DNA of 38,905 nucleotides from a virus (IMGVR_UViG_3300003322_000356:1-38905), one strand, 5' to 3'. Positions 1-7,023 are shown, numbered from the stretch's first letter. Translations and numbers: made by a program. The notes: generated by a model from the sequence alone, not told the origin.

Positions 1-32
1 ACATCGGGTTCCGCTGCACCAAAGGTCTCTGA
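1..32 (+). CDS. DGR variable protein VP3, 3' end (partial)
   Basis: These are the last codons of a variable protein, ending IGFRCTKGL and TGA at 30-32. The IGFRCT signature is the invariant C-terminal end shared with the variable proteins at 3372-4265 and 37141-37857. The gene body is almost certainly the open-ended gene at 38264-38905, because downstream and upstream contexts fit one circular map. If so, 91 nt covering template positions 9-99 are absent from the window. The first two bases complete a GAC codon whose G is missing. Seen: the C-terminal motif and stop. Inferred: identity with the right-end gene. Confidence 0.85.
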   Translation, partial: IGFRCTKGL

Positions 33-44
33 TCACTGGTCCCG

Positions 45-65
45 GGTCGCCGCATAGCGGTGACC
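45..65 (+). other. DGR target-site hairpin after VR3
   Basis: Two 9-nt arms, GGTCGCCGC (45-53) and GCGGTGACC (57-65), pair with one G-T wobble around the loop ATA. The same hairpin occurs after VR1 and VR2, but not after the template repeat. In the Bordetella phage DGR a hairpin just past the variable repeat strongly promotes retrohoming; here it begins 29 nt after the end of the repeat homology. Confidence 0.8.
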
Positions 66-243
66 AGCGGAGCGCGCTGCCCCGTAGCACAACGCAGCGC
101 TGGGCCTGGAGTCGGCTGAATGGATTGGACCCTGTGGGATCAGCATGCCCCGCTCGCTCTGCGTCAGGAGCCGCCAGCCTGAACGGCGCACAGGCCCATG
201 AAGGACATGGTCAAAGCCCCACAAGAACACACAGGAGAAGACG
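66..243. other. Intergenic stretch between VP3 and the recombination genes
   Basis: About 180 bases without a convincing gene. A 20-codon ORF (120-182) and an ORF from 199 that overlaps the next gene in another frame are both possible but unsupported. An AGGAGA ribosome site at the end serves the gene at 244. No terminator is seen, so readthrough from the VP genes into the recombination genes is expected. Confidence 0.5.
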
Positions 244-414
244 ATGGAAACCGTTATGTGGCAATGCAAGAAGCCGGAAGACACCCACTGGCTGAATGTC
301 CCCGGTCATATGGTCGTAGGCCTGAAGCTGCGGGGCTATCAGGTGCGCGAGCTCGTCGATCGGGTTGACGCACAGAAGGAAGTCGATGCAGCACGCGAAG
401 GGGCTCCAGCGTGA
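244..414 (+). CDS. Small hypothetical protein (56 aa)
   Basis: Begins METVMWQCKK and ends EGAPA. The ATG has an AGGAGA ribosome site just upstream, and the stop overlaps the next start as GTGA, so the two genes are probably translationally coupled. It is soluble and charged, with no recognised domain. Its position directly before the YqaJ/RecT genes suggests a role in the early recombination module, but no function can be assigned. Confidence 0.65.
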   Translation: METVMWQCKKPEDTHWLNVPGHMVVGLKLRGYQVRELVDRVDAQKEVDAAREGAPA

Positions 415-563
415 TTCGCGCACTGCGTCGCCTGGCGGCCGACCTTCTCTACGTGATCGACACATACGCCTGGGTTCCCATCGTGCTGTTCCTCGTGCTT
501 CTGGTGATTGCCGAGGCGGTCGATAGCCCAGCCCTCAACCCTCAGAATTTTGGTGTCCAATGA
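411..563 (+). CDS. Small single-span membrane protein (50 aa)
   Basis: GTG start inside a GTGA overlap with the previous stop; its own TGA overlaps the ATG of the exonuclease gene (ATGA at 560-563). The product has a basic N-terminus (RALRRLAADLL) and one hydrophobic segment, WVPIVLFLVLLVIAEA, so it is probably an inner-membrane protein with a short tail. No family recognised. Tight coupling on both sides argues that it is real despite its size. Confidence 0.65.
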   Translation: MIRALRRLAADLLYVIDTYAWVPIVLFLVLLVIAEAVDSPALNPQNFGVQ

Positions 564-1549
564 ATGCGATTACCGAACCCGTGCAGCACGACCGCAGCAA
601 GTTTATCGGCGGCTCGGATGCTGCAGCGATCCTCGGCGTGAGCCCATGGAATACGCCCGTCGAACTCTGGCTGCAGAAAACCGGCCAGGCGCCGAAGGAA
701 GAGATCGACCCGGTCCGCCAGAAGATGTTCGACCGCGGCCAGAAGCTGGAACCCTTCATCCGCGAGATGGTCATCGACAAGCTCACCGACCTGGGCATGC
801 AGGTCGAACTGCTGGCCTGCAATGCGCGCTATATCGATCCGGACTACCAGTTCATGTCCTGCGAGATCGACTTCGAGCTGCGCCTGTCCGGCGTGATAGA
901 GATCGGCGGGGAACTGGTGCAATTCAACGACGAAATCGTGAACGCTGACGCCAAGAGCGTGACGGGCTTCGCCCGCAAAAAGTGGGGCGAGGAAAACACC
1001 GAAGACGTGCCGATCGAATACGCCGCGCAGTTCATGCACGGCCTGATGGTCACGCCCGGCCAACGCCGTTTCTGCCTGGTCGCCGCGCTGCGCAGCTTCG
1101 ACGATGTGGACATCTACTGGACGCGCCGCGACGACGAAGTCATTGCCGCTATGCGCGCAAAGGAGATCGTCTTCTGGAACGAACACGTGCTCGGCGGCAC
1201 GGCGCCCGATACGCTGACCTTCGACGACGTCAAGCAGCTCTTCCCGCACGACAACGGCCTATCCATCGAAGCGACGGTGGAGATCGCCATCAAAGTGCGC
1301 GAACTGGCGCGCGTGAAGGCCGAGATCAAGGCGCTGGAGGAAGGCGAGGAGGTGCTGAAGCAGCAGATCGCCGACTTCATCAGTCCGCATGCAGTGCTGA
1401 CATTCGACAACCGTGAGATCGCCACCTGGAAGGGCCAAGGTCGCACCGATTTCCAAGAAAAGCTGTTCAAGGCCGATCACCCTGATCTGGCCGCCCGATA
1501 CCTGAAAACCAGCACGATCCGCGTGCTTCGCTTGAAAAAGGAGAAGTGA
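560..1549 (+). CDS. YqaJ-type phage exonuclease
   Basis: 329-residue member of the YqaJ viral recombinase family (lambda-exonuclease/PD-(D/E)XK fold). It should resect double-stranded DNA ends to give single strands for the partner annealase. The N-terminus FIGGSDAAAILGVSPW is the family signature. Acidic motifs follow around SCEIDFEL and NADAKSVTGFARKKWG, matching the usual catalytic D...(E/D)xK arrangement, then EYAAQFMHGLMV. A helical C-terminal region (about 235-275) is rich in Glu and Lys. The start overlaps the upstream stop (ATGA) and the RecT gene begins 3 nt after its stop, so the pair forms a two-gene recombination unit. Length is normal for phage YqaJ proteins. Confidence 0.93.
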   Translation: MNAITEPVQHDRSKFIGGSDAAAILGVSPWNTPVELWLQKTGQAPKEEIDPVRQKMFDRGQKLEPFIREMVIDKLTDLGMQVELLACNARYIDPDYQFMSCEIDFELRLSGVIEIGGELVQFNDEIVNADAKSVTGFARKKWGEENTEDVPIEYAAQFMHGLMVTPGQRRFCLVAALRSFDDVDIYWTRRDDEVIAAMRAKEIVFWNEHVLGGTAPDTLTFDDVKQLFPHDNGLSIEATVEIAIKVRELARVKAEIKALEEGEEVLKQQIADFISPHAVLTFDNREIATWKGQGRTDFQEKLFKADHPDLAARYLKTSTIRVLRLKKEK

Positions 1550-1552
1550 TCC

Positions 1553-2596
1553 ATGAGTACCGCATCCGCCCTGAAAGCAGCGGCAACCGGCCAACTGGCC
1601 AAGACTGACGAGCCGAAAGATCTGGCCCACCTGATGGCGAATCCCAAGGTGCAGGCACAGATCAAGGCTGCGCTGCCGCGCCACATGACGGCGGAGCGTA
1701 TGGCACGTATCGCAACCACTGAAATGCGCAAGGTACCGAAGCTGGCCCAGTGTGACCAGATGTCGTTCCTGGGCGCCGTGATCCAGTGCGCGCAGCTTGG
1801 CTTGGAGCCGGGCAACGCGCTTGGCCACGCCTACATCCTGCCGTTCGAGAAGCGCGCAAAGGTCGGCGGCCAGTGGCGCACTGAGCGCGTGGAAGCGCAG
1901 GTCATCATCGGCTATCGCGGCATGATCGACCTCGCGCGCCGCAGCGGCCAGATCGTCAGCATCGACGCCAGGGCCGTATACGAAGGCGACAAGTTCGACT
2001 GCCGCCTGGGTCTTGACGCCAAGCTTGAGCACGAACCGGACTGGCAGAACCCGAACCGTGCAGTGCCCGACAAGCTGCGCTTCGTATATGCGGTGGCGAA
2101 GCTGAAGGACGGCGGTATCCAGTTCGATGTGATGTCCCGTGCGGAAGTCGAAGGCGTGCGTGCCCGCAGCAAAGCCGCCGACAGCGGCCCCTGGGTGACC
2201 GACTACGGCGCGATGGCGCTGAAAACCGTCGTGCGCCGCCTGTTCAAGTTTCTCCCGGTGTCGATCGAGATCCAGCAGGCCGTGGGCATCGATGAGATGG
2301 CCGACGCCGGCATCAGCCAGCAGAACGGCGCGATTATCGACGGCTCGTTCACCGAAGTGGAAACGCCGCTGGAGATCAGCGAACCGGCGCCCGAAAGCGG
2401 CGCGGACGAAGGCGCTGCCCAGGCGGAATACACCGGTCCTGACAATGACACCATGTTCAAGCGCGTGCAGGCCTGCCAGGACGTCGATGTTCTGGATCTG
2501 GTCGCCGACGAAGTCCGCGAGATGCCCGACGAGACGCAGCGCAACAAGCTGAACGCCCTGGTGGCCGAGCGACGTGCTCAGCTGGAGCAGCAATAA
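1553..2596 (+). CDS. recT: RecT-family single-strand annealing protein
   Basis: 347-residue RecT homologue that anneals complementary single strands for phage recombination. Family features: an N-terminal helical part, then MSFLGAVIQCAQLGLEPG (about 65-82), AYILPFEKR, QVIIGYRGMIDLARRSG (about 118-134) and the core near VYAVAKLKDGG. The C-terminal 80 residues are acidic and end in a short coiled segment (DEVREMPDETQRNKLNALV). An AAAAGGAGAAG ribosome site overlaps the end of the exonuclease gene. It lies between two DGR target genes on the circular map, which makes a role in maturing template cDNA into the VRs conceivable, although that is inference only. Confidence 0.95.
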   Translation: MSTASALKAAATGQLAKTDEPKDLAHLMANPKVQAQIKAALPRHMTAERMARIATTEMRKVPKLAQCDQMSFLGAVIQCAQLGLEPGNALGHAYILPFEKRAKVGGQWRTERVEAQVIIGYRGMIDLARRSGQIVSIDARAVYEGDKFDCRLGLDAKLEHEPDWQNPNRAVPDKLRFVYAVAKLKDGGIQFDVMSRAEVEGVRARSKAADSGPWVTDYGAMALKTVVRRLFKFLPVSIEIQQAVGIDEMADAGISQQNGAIIDGSFTEVETPLEISEPAPESGADEGAAQAEYTGPDNDTMFKRVQACQDVDVLDLVADEVREMPDETQRNKLNALVAERRAQLEQQ

Positions 2597-2599
2597 CCG

Positions 2600-2839
2600 A
2601 TGGCGTCTCAACGCATCAGCCATTGGCTGGCCCTCCGGTGTAAGGAGCCGATGTTCTGGAAATGGCTCCGAGTACCGGACGAGGCCACTGCCATCAGCAG
2701 TGTGCGTGCCATCTGCGAAGTGAAGTCCAGGGGTGACATAGACCGCGACGAACGTGCACAGAAGCGCTTCCATGACTTCATCCGCAAGCCCTACATGCAA
2801 TTCAACCAAGACCAAGAAAGGAAGCAGAACCATGTTTGA
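2600..2839 (+). CDS. Hypothetical protein (79 aa)
   Basis: Starts 3 nt after the recT stop and reads MASQRISHWLALRC to QERKQNHV. Small, basic, Trp- and Arg-rich, with no recognised domain or membrane segment. The 3' end overlaps the next gene by 8 nt. The amino-acid composition suits a small nucleic-acid- or protein-binding factor of the recombination unit, but this is a guess. Confidence 0.65.
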   Translation: MASQRISHWLALRCKEPMFWKWLRVPDEATAISSVRAICEVKSRGDIDRDERAQKRFHDFIRKPYMQFNQDQERKQNHV

Positions 2840-3359
2840 ACTCCCGAAGCAGCAGGTGAAGCTGATCAAGGCATCCACCCCCATTGAGAACCACGGCAAC
2901 GATTACAAGCTGGCATGCGTGCTGACGGTGGAAGCTACCGTATCGAACAGCGCCTTGTCGTTCTTCTCGTCGAGCCTGCGGGATGCTCTGTATCGCATGG
3001 CTACGCCAGAAGACGGCGCTGACCTGGCCACCGATCCGGATTCCCCGAGCGTGCTGCGCTTCCCGAAGATGTCGCCTTTTGCGTGGGACTGGACCGGCGT
3101 CGGTTACAAGGCTGTCGTGGATTACGGCCTGGGCGGCGACAGCGACATCACGCTGGTGGACGCGAAGCTGGATGCGTTCATGGTCACCCCGATGGAGGGC
3201 GGTTCCGTGGTCCTAAAGTTCAACGTGATCGTGCACCCCAGCGCACTGGACACGGGGCGTCTGTGCGAGAAGCAGAAGCAGAACATCGATCTGACCCTGA
3301 TTGCGCCGGCACCGACCACCGTTCAGGAACTGTTTAACGAAGAGGCGAAAGCCGCTTAA
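2832..3359 (+). CDS. Hypothetical early phage protein (175 aa)
   Basis: The ATG at 2832 (MFELPKQQVKL) is preferred over an upstream in-frame ATG because it has an AAAGGAAG ribosome site and only a small overlap with the preceding gene. The product is mainly beta/alpha with hydrophobic core stretches (ITLVDAKLDAFMVTPM, VVLKFNVIVHPSALD). It occupies the position where many phages keep a single-strand-binding protein or Red accessory protein, but no signature of either is visible. It ends 12 nt before VP1. Confidence 0.7.
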   Translation: MFELPKQQVKLIKASTPIENHGNDYKLACVLTVEATVSNSALSFFSSSLRDALYRMATPEDGADLATDPDSPSVLRFPKMSPFAWDWTGVGYKAVVDYGLGGDSDITLVDAKLDAFMVTPMEGGSVVLKFNVIVHPSALDTGRLCEKQKQNIDLTLIAPAPTTVQELFNEEAKAA

Positions 3360-3371
3360 GGAGCACCGCCA

Positions 3372-4265
3372 ATGAAAAACGCAATGAAAATCGAGCTGGT
3401 GCCCGAGCAAACTTACTCGGCCCGGGCTGGCGACAAGATAGTGCATGGCCTGTCCGTGATCGACCAATGGGAAGGTTTGCGCAAGGTGATCGATGTGCAC
3501 GGCCGCCACATGATCGTGGACCAGGATGGCACGGTGCTGAAGGGCACCGACGGCCTGCTGCATGACCTGAACCTGACAGTTGGCGCCGGCGACTTCGTCA
3601 ACGTTGCGGAAACGACCCTGCCCAATGGCACCGTTGTGCCAGCCTTCCAGGTGGGCCGCTATGCCTGCAGCGAAGGAGCCGACGGCAAGGCCGTAGTGAG
3701 CAAGGGGGCTAAGCCCTGGGTGAATATCAATTTCAAGACCGCCAAGCAGGCATGCATCAATGCCGGCTTGGCGCTGATCACCGAGCTGCAGTGTCTGGCG
3801 ATCGCACACCAGATCTGGCACCAGGATGTGAACTGGACCGGCGGCGCGGTCGGCAGCGGCAAGCTGTACAGGGGCCTGCACAAAGGCACCGTCAACGGCC
3901 CGCAGGACGGCAATTACGAATCCCCACACGCAGAAGAGCGCCGCTGGCATGAGTTGGCGAACGGGGAGCGCATCTACGACTTCGCCGGCAATGTCTGGAC
4001 CTGGGTGTTTGATGACGTCCAGGGTAACGAAGACGGCATCATCGCCGGGAAGATCGACTCGGATTCGCCGACTCTCGCTACTGCACCAGATGACTGCGAG
4101 CAGCTGGGCGGTGGCTATGTCCCGAAAGGCCCTGTGAGCTGGTCGGGCTATGCGCTCTTCCGCGGCGGCGGCTGGTACTCCGGGTCGTATGCGGGCGTCT
4201 TCCGTGTCAGCAGCGGCTGGCCCGGCTACGGGTACGGCGACATCGGGTTCCGCTGCACCAAATAG
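3372..4265 (+). CDS. DGR variable protein VP1 (FGE/C-type-lectin-like fold)
   Basis: 297 residues. An N-terminal domain (about 1-75) is unique to this copy. A core shared with VP2 and VP3 starts at FVNVAETTLPNGTVVPAFQV and includes NWTGGAVGSG, VNGPQDGNYESP and WTWVFDDVQGNEDG. The C-terminal part, FRGGGWYSGSYAGVFRV to IGFRCTK, has the pattern of the FGE-sulfatase (C-type lectin) fold used by several DGR targets. Residues about 257-295 are encoded by VR1. The 21 differences from the template repeat are all at template adenines. No signal peptide or membrane segment is seen. It lies directly upstream of the Avd and RT genes on the same strand. Family function: a ligand-binding scaffold tolerating massive sequence variation; the ligand here is unknown. 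Confidence 0.9.
   Translation: MKNAMKIELVPEQTYSARAGDKIVHGLSVIDQWEGLRKVIDVHGRHMIVDQDGTVLKGTDGLLHDLNLTVGAGDFVNVAETTLPNGTVVPAFQVGRYACSEGADGKAVVSKGAKPWVNINFKTAKQACINAGLALITELQCLAIAHQIWHQDVNWTGGAVGSGKLYRGLHKGTVNGPQDGNYESPHAEERRWHELANGERIYDFAGNVWTWVFDDVQGNEDGIIAGKIDSDSPTLATAPDDCEQLGGGYVPKGPVSWSGYALFRGGGWYSGSYAGVFRVSSGWPGYGYGDIGFRCTK
4141..4255 (+). repeat. DGR variable repeat VR1
   Basis: Aligns without gaps to the template repeat at 5208-5322. There are 21 mismatches in 115 positions, all at the template's 30 adenines (15 to G, 5 to T, 1 to C), and no mismatch at C, G or T. The last 13 bases (TCGGGTTCCGCTG) are invariant, after which template and target differ (CACC in targets, ACCC in the template). 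This is the arrangement expected of an IMH/IMH* boundary marking the direction of retrohoming. Confidence 0.96.
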
Positions 4266-4290
4266 CGCGGGCATCTGGTTTCGGGTCACT

Positions 4291-4312
4291 GGTCGCCGCG
4301 TAAGCGGTGACC
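4291..4312 (+). other. DGR target-site hairpin after VR1
   Basis: Arms GGTCGCCGC (4291-4299) and GCGGTGACC (4304-4312), nine pairs with one wobble, closed by GTAA, a GNRA-type tetraloop. It starts 36 nt after the VR end, the same distance as after VR2. The stem sequence is identical to that after VR3. Confidence 0.85.
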
Positions 4313-4338
4313 GCTTCAACAGGAAATGAAAGTAAGAA

Positions 4339-5184
4339 ATGCAACAAATCGCACCAACCAAAGAGGAAATGTCGGACCTGTCGATTTCGTCGTTCAAGGG
4401 GATTGACGTAGGCCTAGGCAAAGCCGATCCGCTGGCTACAGCCGCGGCAAAGCTCGCTGAGAAGTACCCACACCACCTGGTGATGATGCAGGCCGGGAAA
4501 TTCCTTCACGCCTTCGATCGCAGCGCGCACGTTCTCGCCACGCTGAAGGGCTACCAGCTGAAGATGATCGGGACCACCGACGAGCCTCACCTGCGTGTGG
4601 GCTTCCCGGCGGTGAACTTCAAACGTCGCTTATGGAGCGTGGTCCAGGAATTCGGCATCCCCTACGTGGTAGCCCTCGGCACGCAGTCCGCCGGCTACAC
4701 CGTCTACATCTCGGAGCAGGGCGGCGACAGCACCGTGATGGCTGCAGTGACGGATGACATCGTGCACCAGGTGATTGAAGATCTGCGCCAGCGCGGCGCC
4801 CTCAATCAGGCAGCTGCCAAGAAGATGTTGGCTGAACCGGACACCGCCGGCTTCAAATTGAAATCGCAGGCGCAGGCTCTCGATACGCAGCTGCTGCAGG
4901 ACATCATCAAGATGCCGCGCGACCTGCGAGCCACATACGGTGAGAACCTGCGCGCGTGTATGGCTCGCCTGATGCCGGCCGTATTCGGCTATGGACTGGA
5001 TAGCCAGAAGATTGATGCTCTCCACTACATTTCCGCCGAGGTGGACCTGCTGAAGCACTACCTCGCGCAGGCCCCGCGCCTAAGCAAGCTCAAGTTCGCA
5101 TTCGAACACCGAGCTGGCTTAGCCGTCGAGCTTGGCCGCCTGGTGGGTGGACTGATCCGTTCGTCCGCCAAGGTGACGCCATGA
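4339..5184 (+). CDS. avd: DGR accessory protein: MutS-like domain fused to Avd
   Basis: 281 residues in two parts. Residues about 35-150 (HLVMMQAGKFLHAFD through KRRLWSVVQEFGIPYVVALG to YTVYISEQ) resemble the N-terminal mismatch-recognition domain of MutS, matching the MutS-like ('MSL') accessory class described for DGRs. Residues about 165-281 are helical, with DIIKMPRDLRATYGENLRACM and LKHYLAQAPRLSKLKFAFEH, the pattern of the Avd four-helix bundle that forms a pentamer and binds the RT and template RNA. The stop overlaps the RT ORF start (ATGA at 5181-5184), so the two are coupled. Seen: sequence patterns and coupling. Known: the role of Avd in Bordetella phage mutagenesis. Inferred: the domain boundary. 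Confidence 0.85.
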   Translation: MQQIAPTKEEMSDLSISSFKGIDVGLGKADPLATAAAKLAEKYPHHLVMMQAGKFLHAFDRSAHVLATLKGYQLKMIGTTDEPHLRVGFPAVNFKRRLWSVVQEFGIPYVVALGTQSAGYTVYISEQGGDSTVMAAVTDDIVHQVIEDLRQRGALNQAAAKKMLAEPDTAGFKLKSQAQALDTQLLQDIIKMPRDLRATYGENLRACMARLMPAVFGYGLDSQKIDALHYISAEVDLLKHYLAQAPRLSKLKFAFEHRAGLAVELGRLVGGLIRSSAKVTP

Positions 5185-6461
5185 TCGACAAAGGGGGATT
5201 TCTGGATAGTCGAGCAATGCGCTCATCCGCAGCAGCAACTGGAACTCCGAGTCGAATGCGGGCGTCTTCAATGTCAACAACGACTGGCCCGACTACGAGA
5301 ACGACAACATCGGGTTCCGCTGACCCAATCATTTTGCACCTGGACGCCGCGCCGCGCGCCGGCGGGAGGTCTATTCTTGGTCGAAATCCTCCTGGGGAAT
5401 CCCCGAAAGCAGGGCGTGTAGCCAAACCGAGAACCGCGCAGGGGCCCACCGCTGGCGCCTGCGCGGAACGAGGCGGAAGCGATTTCCAGCGCCTCACCGC
5501 GCTGCCAAACCTGTTCGCCTGCTGGCAGCGCGCGCGCCAGAACAAGGGCGCCAGCCTGCGCGTGCAGCGTTTCGAGCAGGACCCACTGCGTCACTTGATC
5601 ACGATTCAGCAGCGCCTGCGCACCGGCACATACAGCTTCGGTCCATACAAGGAATTTCTGGTCCGCGACAAGAAGTTTCGTAACGTGGTCGACGCGCCTA
5701 TGAAGGACCGCGTGGTGCACTGGATGATCTACCAGCACCTGTTGCCGATCTGGCAGCCACGCATGATCCACGACACCTACGGCAACCTGCCGGGCCGCGG
5801 CACGCATGCGGCAGTCAAACGCCTGGCGCAATTCACGCGCGCCGCCGGCGCCAGCTGGGCGCTGCACATGGACATTTCGAAGTACTTCTACTCGGTGAAC
5901 CACAGCCTGCTAAAGGCCCGCGCGCTGCGCTATGTAGGCGACCAGGCGCTGCGTCAGCTGCTTGTGAGCCTCGTCGACTCGTACCGTACCACTGGCATCT
6001 ACGATGATCTGTTCGCGCCGGATAGCGCGTATCGCCGCACGATGGCCAAGGGCATGCCGATCGGGAACCTGTCGTCTCAGCTCTTCGCGAACATCTTTCT
6101 GTGCGACTTCGACCACTGGGTGAAGCAGGATCTGGGCGTCAAGCGCTATATCCGCTACGTCGACGATCTGGTCTTCCTGGCTGACTCCGCCGACGAACTG
6201 CGCGCGGTGCGCGACACCGCCATCGGCAAGCTGGATGCCCTTGGGCTGGCGATCAACCCGCGCAAGATCCGGCTGACGCCGGCCCGCGCCGGCATCCCAT
6301 TCCTGGGCTATGTCGTGCATCCGAACCACATATCTGCGGGCGCCTACGTGCGCAGCCGCTACATCCGAAGACTGCGAGAGCACGAGCAGGACGGCTACGA
6401 CAGGTCCGAATCGCTGCTGGCGTATCAGGGAATCCTCTCGCACACCGGGTCAACGATTTGA
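5181..6461 (+). CDS. DGR reverse transcriptase
   Basis: 426-codon ORF. The RT domain proper begins near residue 98 (FQRLTALPNLFACWQ). Motifs: MDISKYFYSV with the first catalytic Asp at 231; GMPIGNLSSQLFAN (294-300 IGNLSSQ), the motif-4 form typical of DGR RTs; YVDD at 326-329; PFLGYVVHP after that. The domain aligns with Bordetella phage Brt over its whole length (FLVRDKKFRNVVDAPMKDRVVHW is another landmark). The first 97 codons are TR plus spacer. The ATG at 5181 is coupled to avd, and no ATG or GTG occurs in frame between the TR and the domain, so either the TR is translated or a rare start (for example TTG 5334) is used. The C-terminus is slightly shorter than Brt. Confidence 0.95.
   Translation: MIDKGGFLDSRAMRSSAAATGTPSRMRASSMSTTTGPTTRTTTSGSADPIILHLDAAPRAGGRSILGRNPPGESPKAGRVAKPRTAQGPTAGACAERGGSDFQRLTALPNLFACWQRARQNKGASLRVQRFEQDPLRHLITIQQRLRTGTYSFGPYKEFLVRDKKFRNVVDAPMKDRVVHWMIYQHLLPIWQPRMIHDTYGNLPGRGTHAAVKRLAQFTRAAGASWALHMDISKYFYSVNHSLLKARALRYVGDQALRQLLVSLVDSYRTTGIYDDLFAPDSAYRRTMAKGMPIGNLSSQLFANIFLCDFDHWVKQDLGVKRYIRYVDDLVFLADSADELRAVRDTAIGKLDALGLAINPRKIRLTPARAGIPFLGYVVHPNHISAGAYVRSRYIRRLREHEQDGYDRSESLLAYQGILSHTGSTI
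5207..5322 (+). repeat. DGR template repeat (TR)
   Basis: Template copied by the RT with adenine-specific mutagenesis. Read in the frame of the target genes it has nine AAY codons, the codon type that yields most amino acids after adenine change without giving stops. It matches VR1 and VR2 at every non-adenine position; 26 of its 30 adenines are changed in at least one target. It sits between avd and the RT core but inside the RT reading frame. No hairpin like those downstream of the VRs follows it. Confidence 0.96.
5434..5466 (+). other. Stem-loop in the TR-RT spacer
   Basis: Perfect 9-bp inverted repeat CCGCGCAGG (5434-5442) / CCTGCGCGG (5458-5466), with an inner GCC/GGC pairing inside the 15-nt loop. 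In Bordetella phage the RNA just 3' of the TR folds and primes cDNA synthesis; this stem lies in the equivalent interval, about 110 nt past the TR end. The role here is inferred from position only. Confidence 0.55.
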
Positions 6462-6472
6462 GCAATACCGCA

Positions 6473-6491
6473 GCCGGGTCGGTTACCCGGC
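6473..6491 (+). other. Short hairpin between RT and lipoprotein genes
   Basis: Arms GCCGGGT and ACCCGGC around CGGTT, followed by no T-run. Too weak for a terminator call. It may stabilise the RT message or moderate readthrough into the next gene. Confidence 0.35.
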
Positions 6492-6512
6492 AAACCATGA
6501 AGGAGTTAAACA

Positions 6513-6980
6513 ATGAAGAAGGTATTTTCGATGTTTGCAAGCATTGTCTGCTTCGCAGTTCTGGCGGCGTGCGGCGGTCAGGCCAACGCGGCGCCGCTGA
6601 ATGAAGTGTTCACTGCCAGCCCGGCCACCACGCTGTTCTCCGTGAAGGATGCTGCGATTGTAGAGAAGGCAGCCGGCGGCATCAACGTCAGCACAGCTGT
6701 CGCGGTCGCCAATCCGGATGGCAGCTTCGGCGGCTATGCCAAATCGACGATCGCGTACTCGGACTCGACCGGCACGACCTGGAACAATTTCGTAGCCCAG
6801 GCGGCAGCGAACGGGTTCTTCAAGATCGGCTCGGCTAACAAGTACTACTCGGCCAAGTCGGCCGCCAGCGTGAACTGCCTGTCCAGTTCCTACACACAGT
6901 TCGTCTACGCCTTCGGCGCGGATGGCGCTGCGGATGCTGGTTGCGCAACGTTCCAGGCAGTAAAGGCGGTTTCCAACTGA
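6513..6980 (+). CDS. Small secreted lipoprotein downstream of the RT
   Basis: 155 residues. The N-terminus MKKVFSMFASIVCFAVLAAC has a basic start, a hydrophobic core and a lipobox (VLAAC), so cleavage before the Cys and lipid attachment are expected, followed by GGQANAAPLNEVF. The mature part is small, polar and Ala/Ser-rich with two further Cys (VNCLSS, AGCATF) that could form a disulfide. Ribosome site AAGGAG. It is the last gene before a terminator at 7000. An envelope lipoprotein in an early operon could alter the host surface or exclude other phages, but no family is recognised. Confidence 0.8.
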   Translation: MKKVFSMFASIVCFAVLAACGGQANAAPLNEVFTASPATTLFSVKDAAIVEKAAGGINVSTAVAVANPDGSFGGYAKSTIAYSDSTGTTWNNFVAQAAANGFFKIGSANKYYSAKSAASVNCLSSSYTQFVYAFGADGAADAGCATFQAVKAVSN

Positions 6981-6999
6981 ACGCATAATCTGTGAAAGA

Positions 7000-7023
7000 G
7001 GGCCCGCTTCGGCGGGTCCTTTA
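7000..7023 (+). terminator. Terminator after the lipoprotein gene
   Basis: Eight-pair stem GGGCCCGC/GCGGGTCC (one wobble) with a TTCG tetraloop, followed by TTT. It ends the DGR transcript or partly separates it from the integration genes. Confidence 0.75.

Noticed and set aside
199-370. Rightward ORF beginning at 199
   Set aside because: Overlaps the better supported gene at 244 in another frame, with poor composition and no good ribosome site.
1259-2899. 546-codon leftward ORF opposite recT
   Set aside because: Complement of a well-recognised RecT and exonuclease gene; composition is shadow-like.
5211-5221. Operator-like GAGCAATGC inside the TR
   Set aside because: The second half-site is broken (GCGC), the TR sequence is explained by homology to the VRs, and there is no promoter there.
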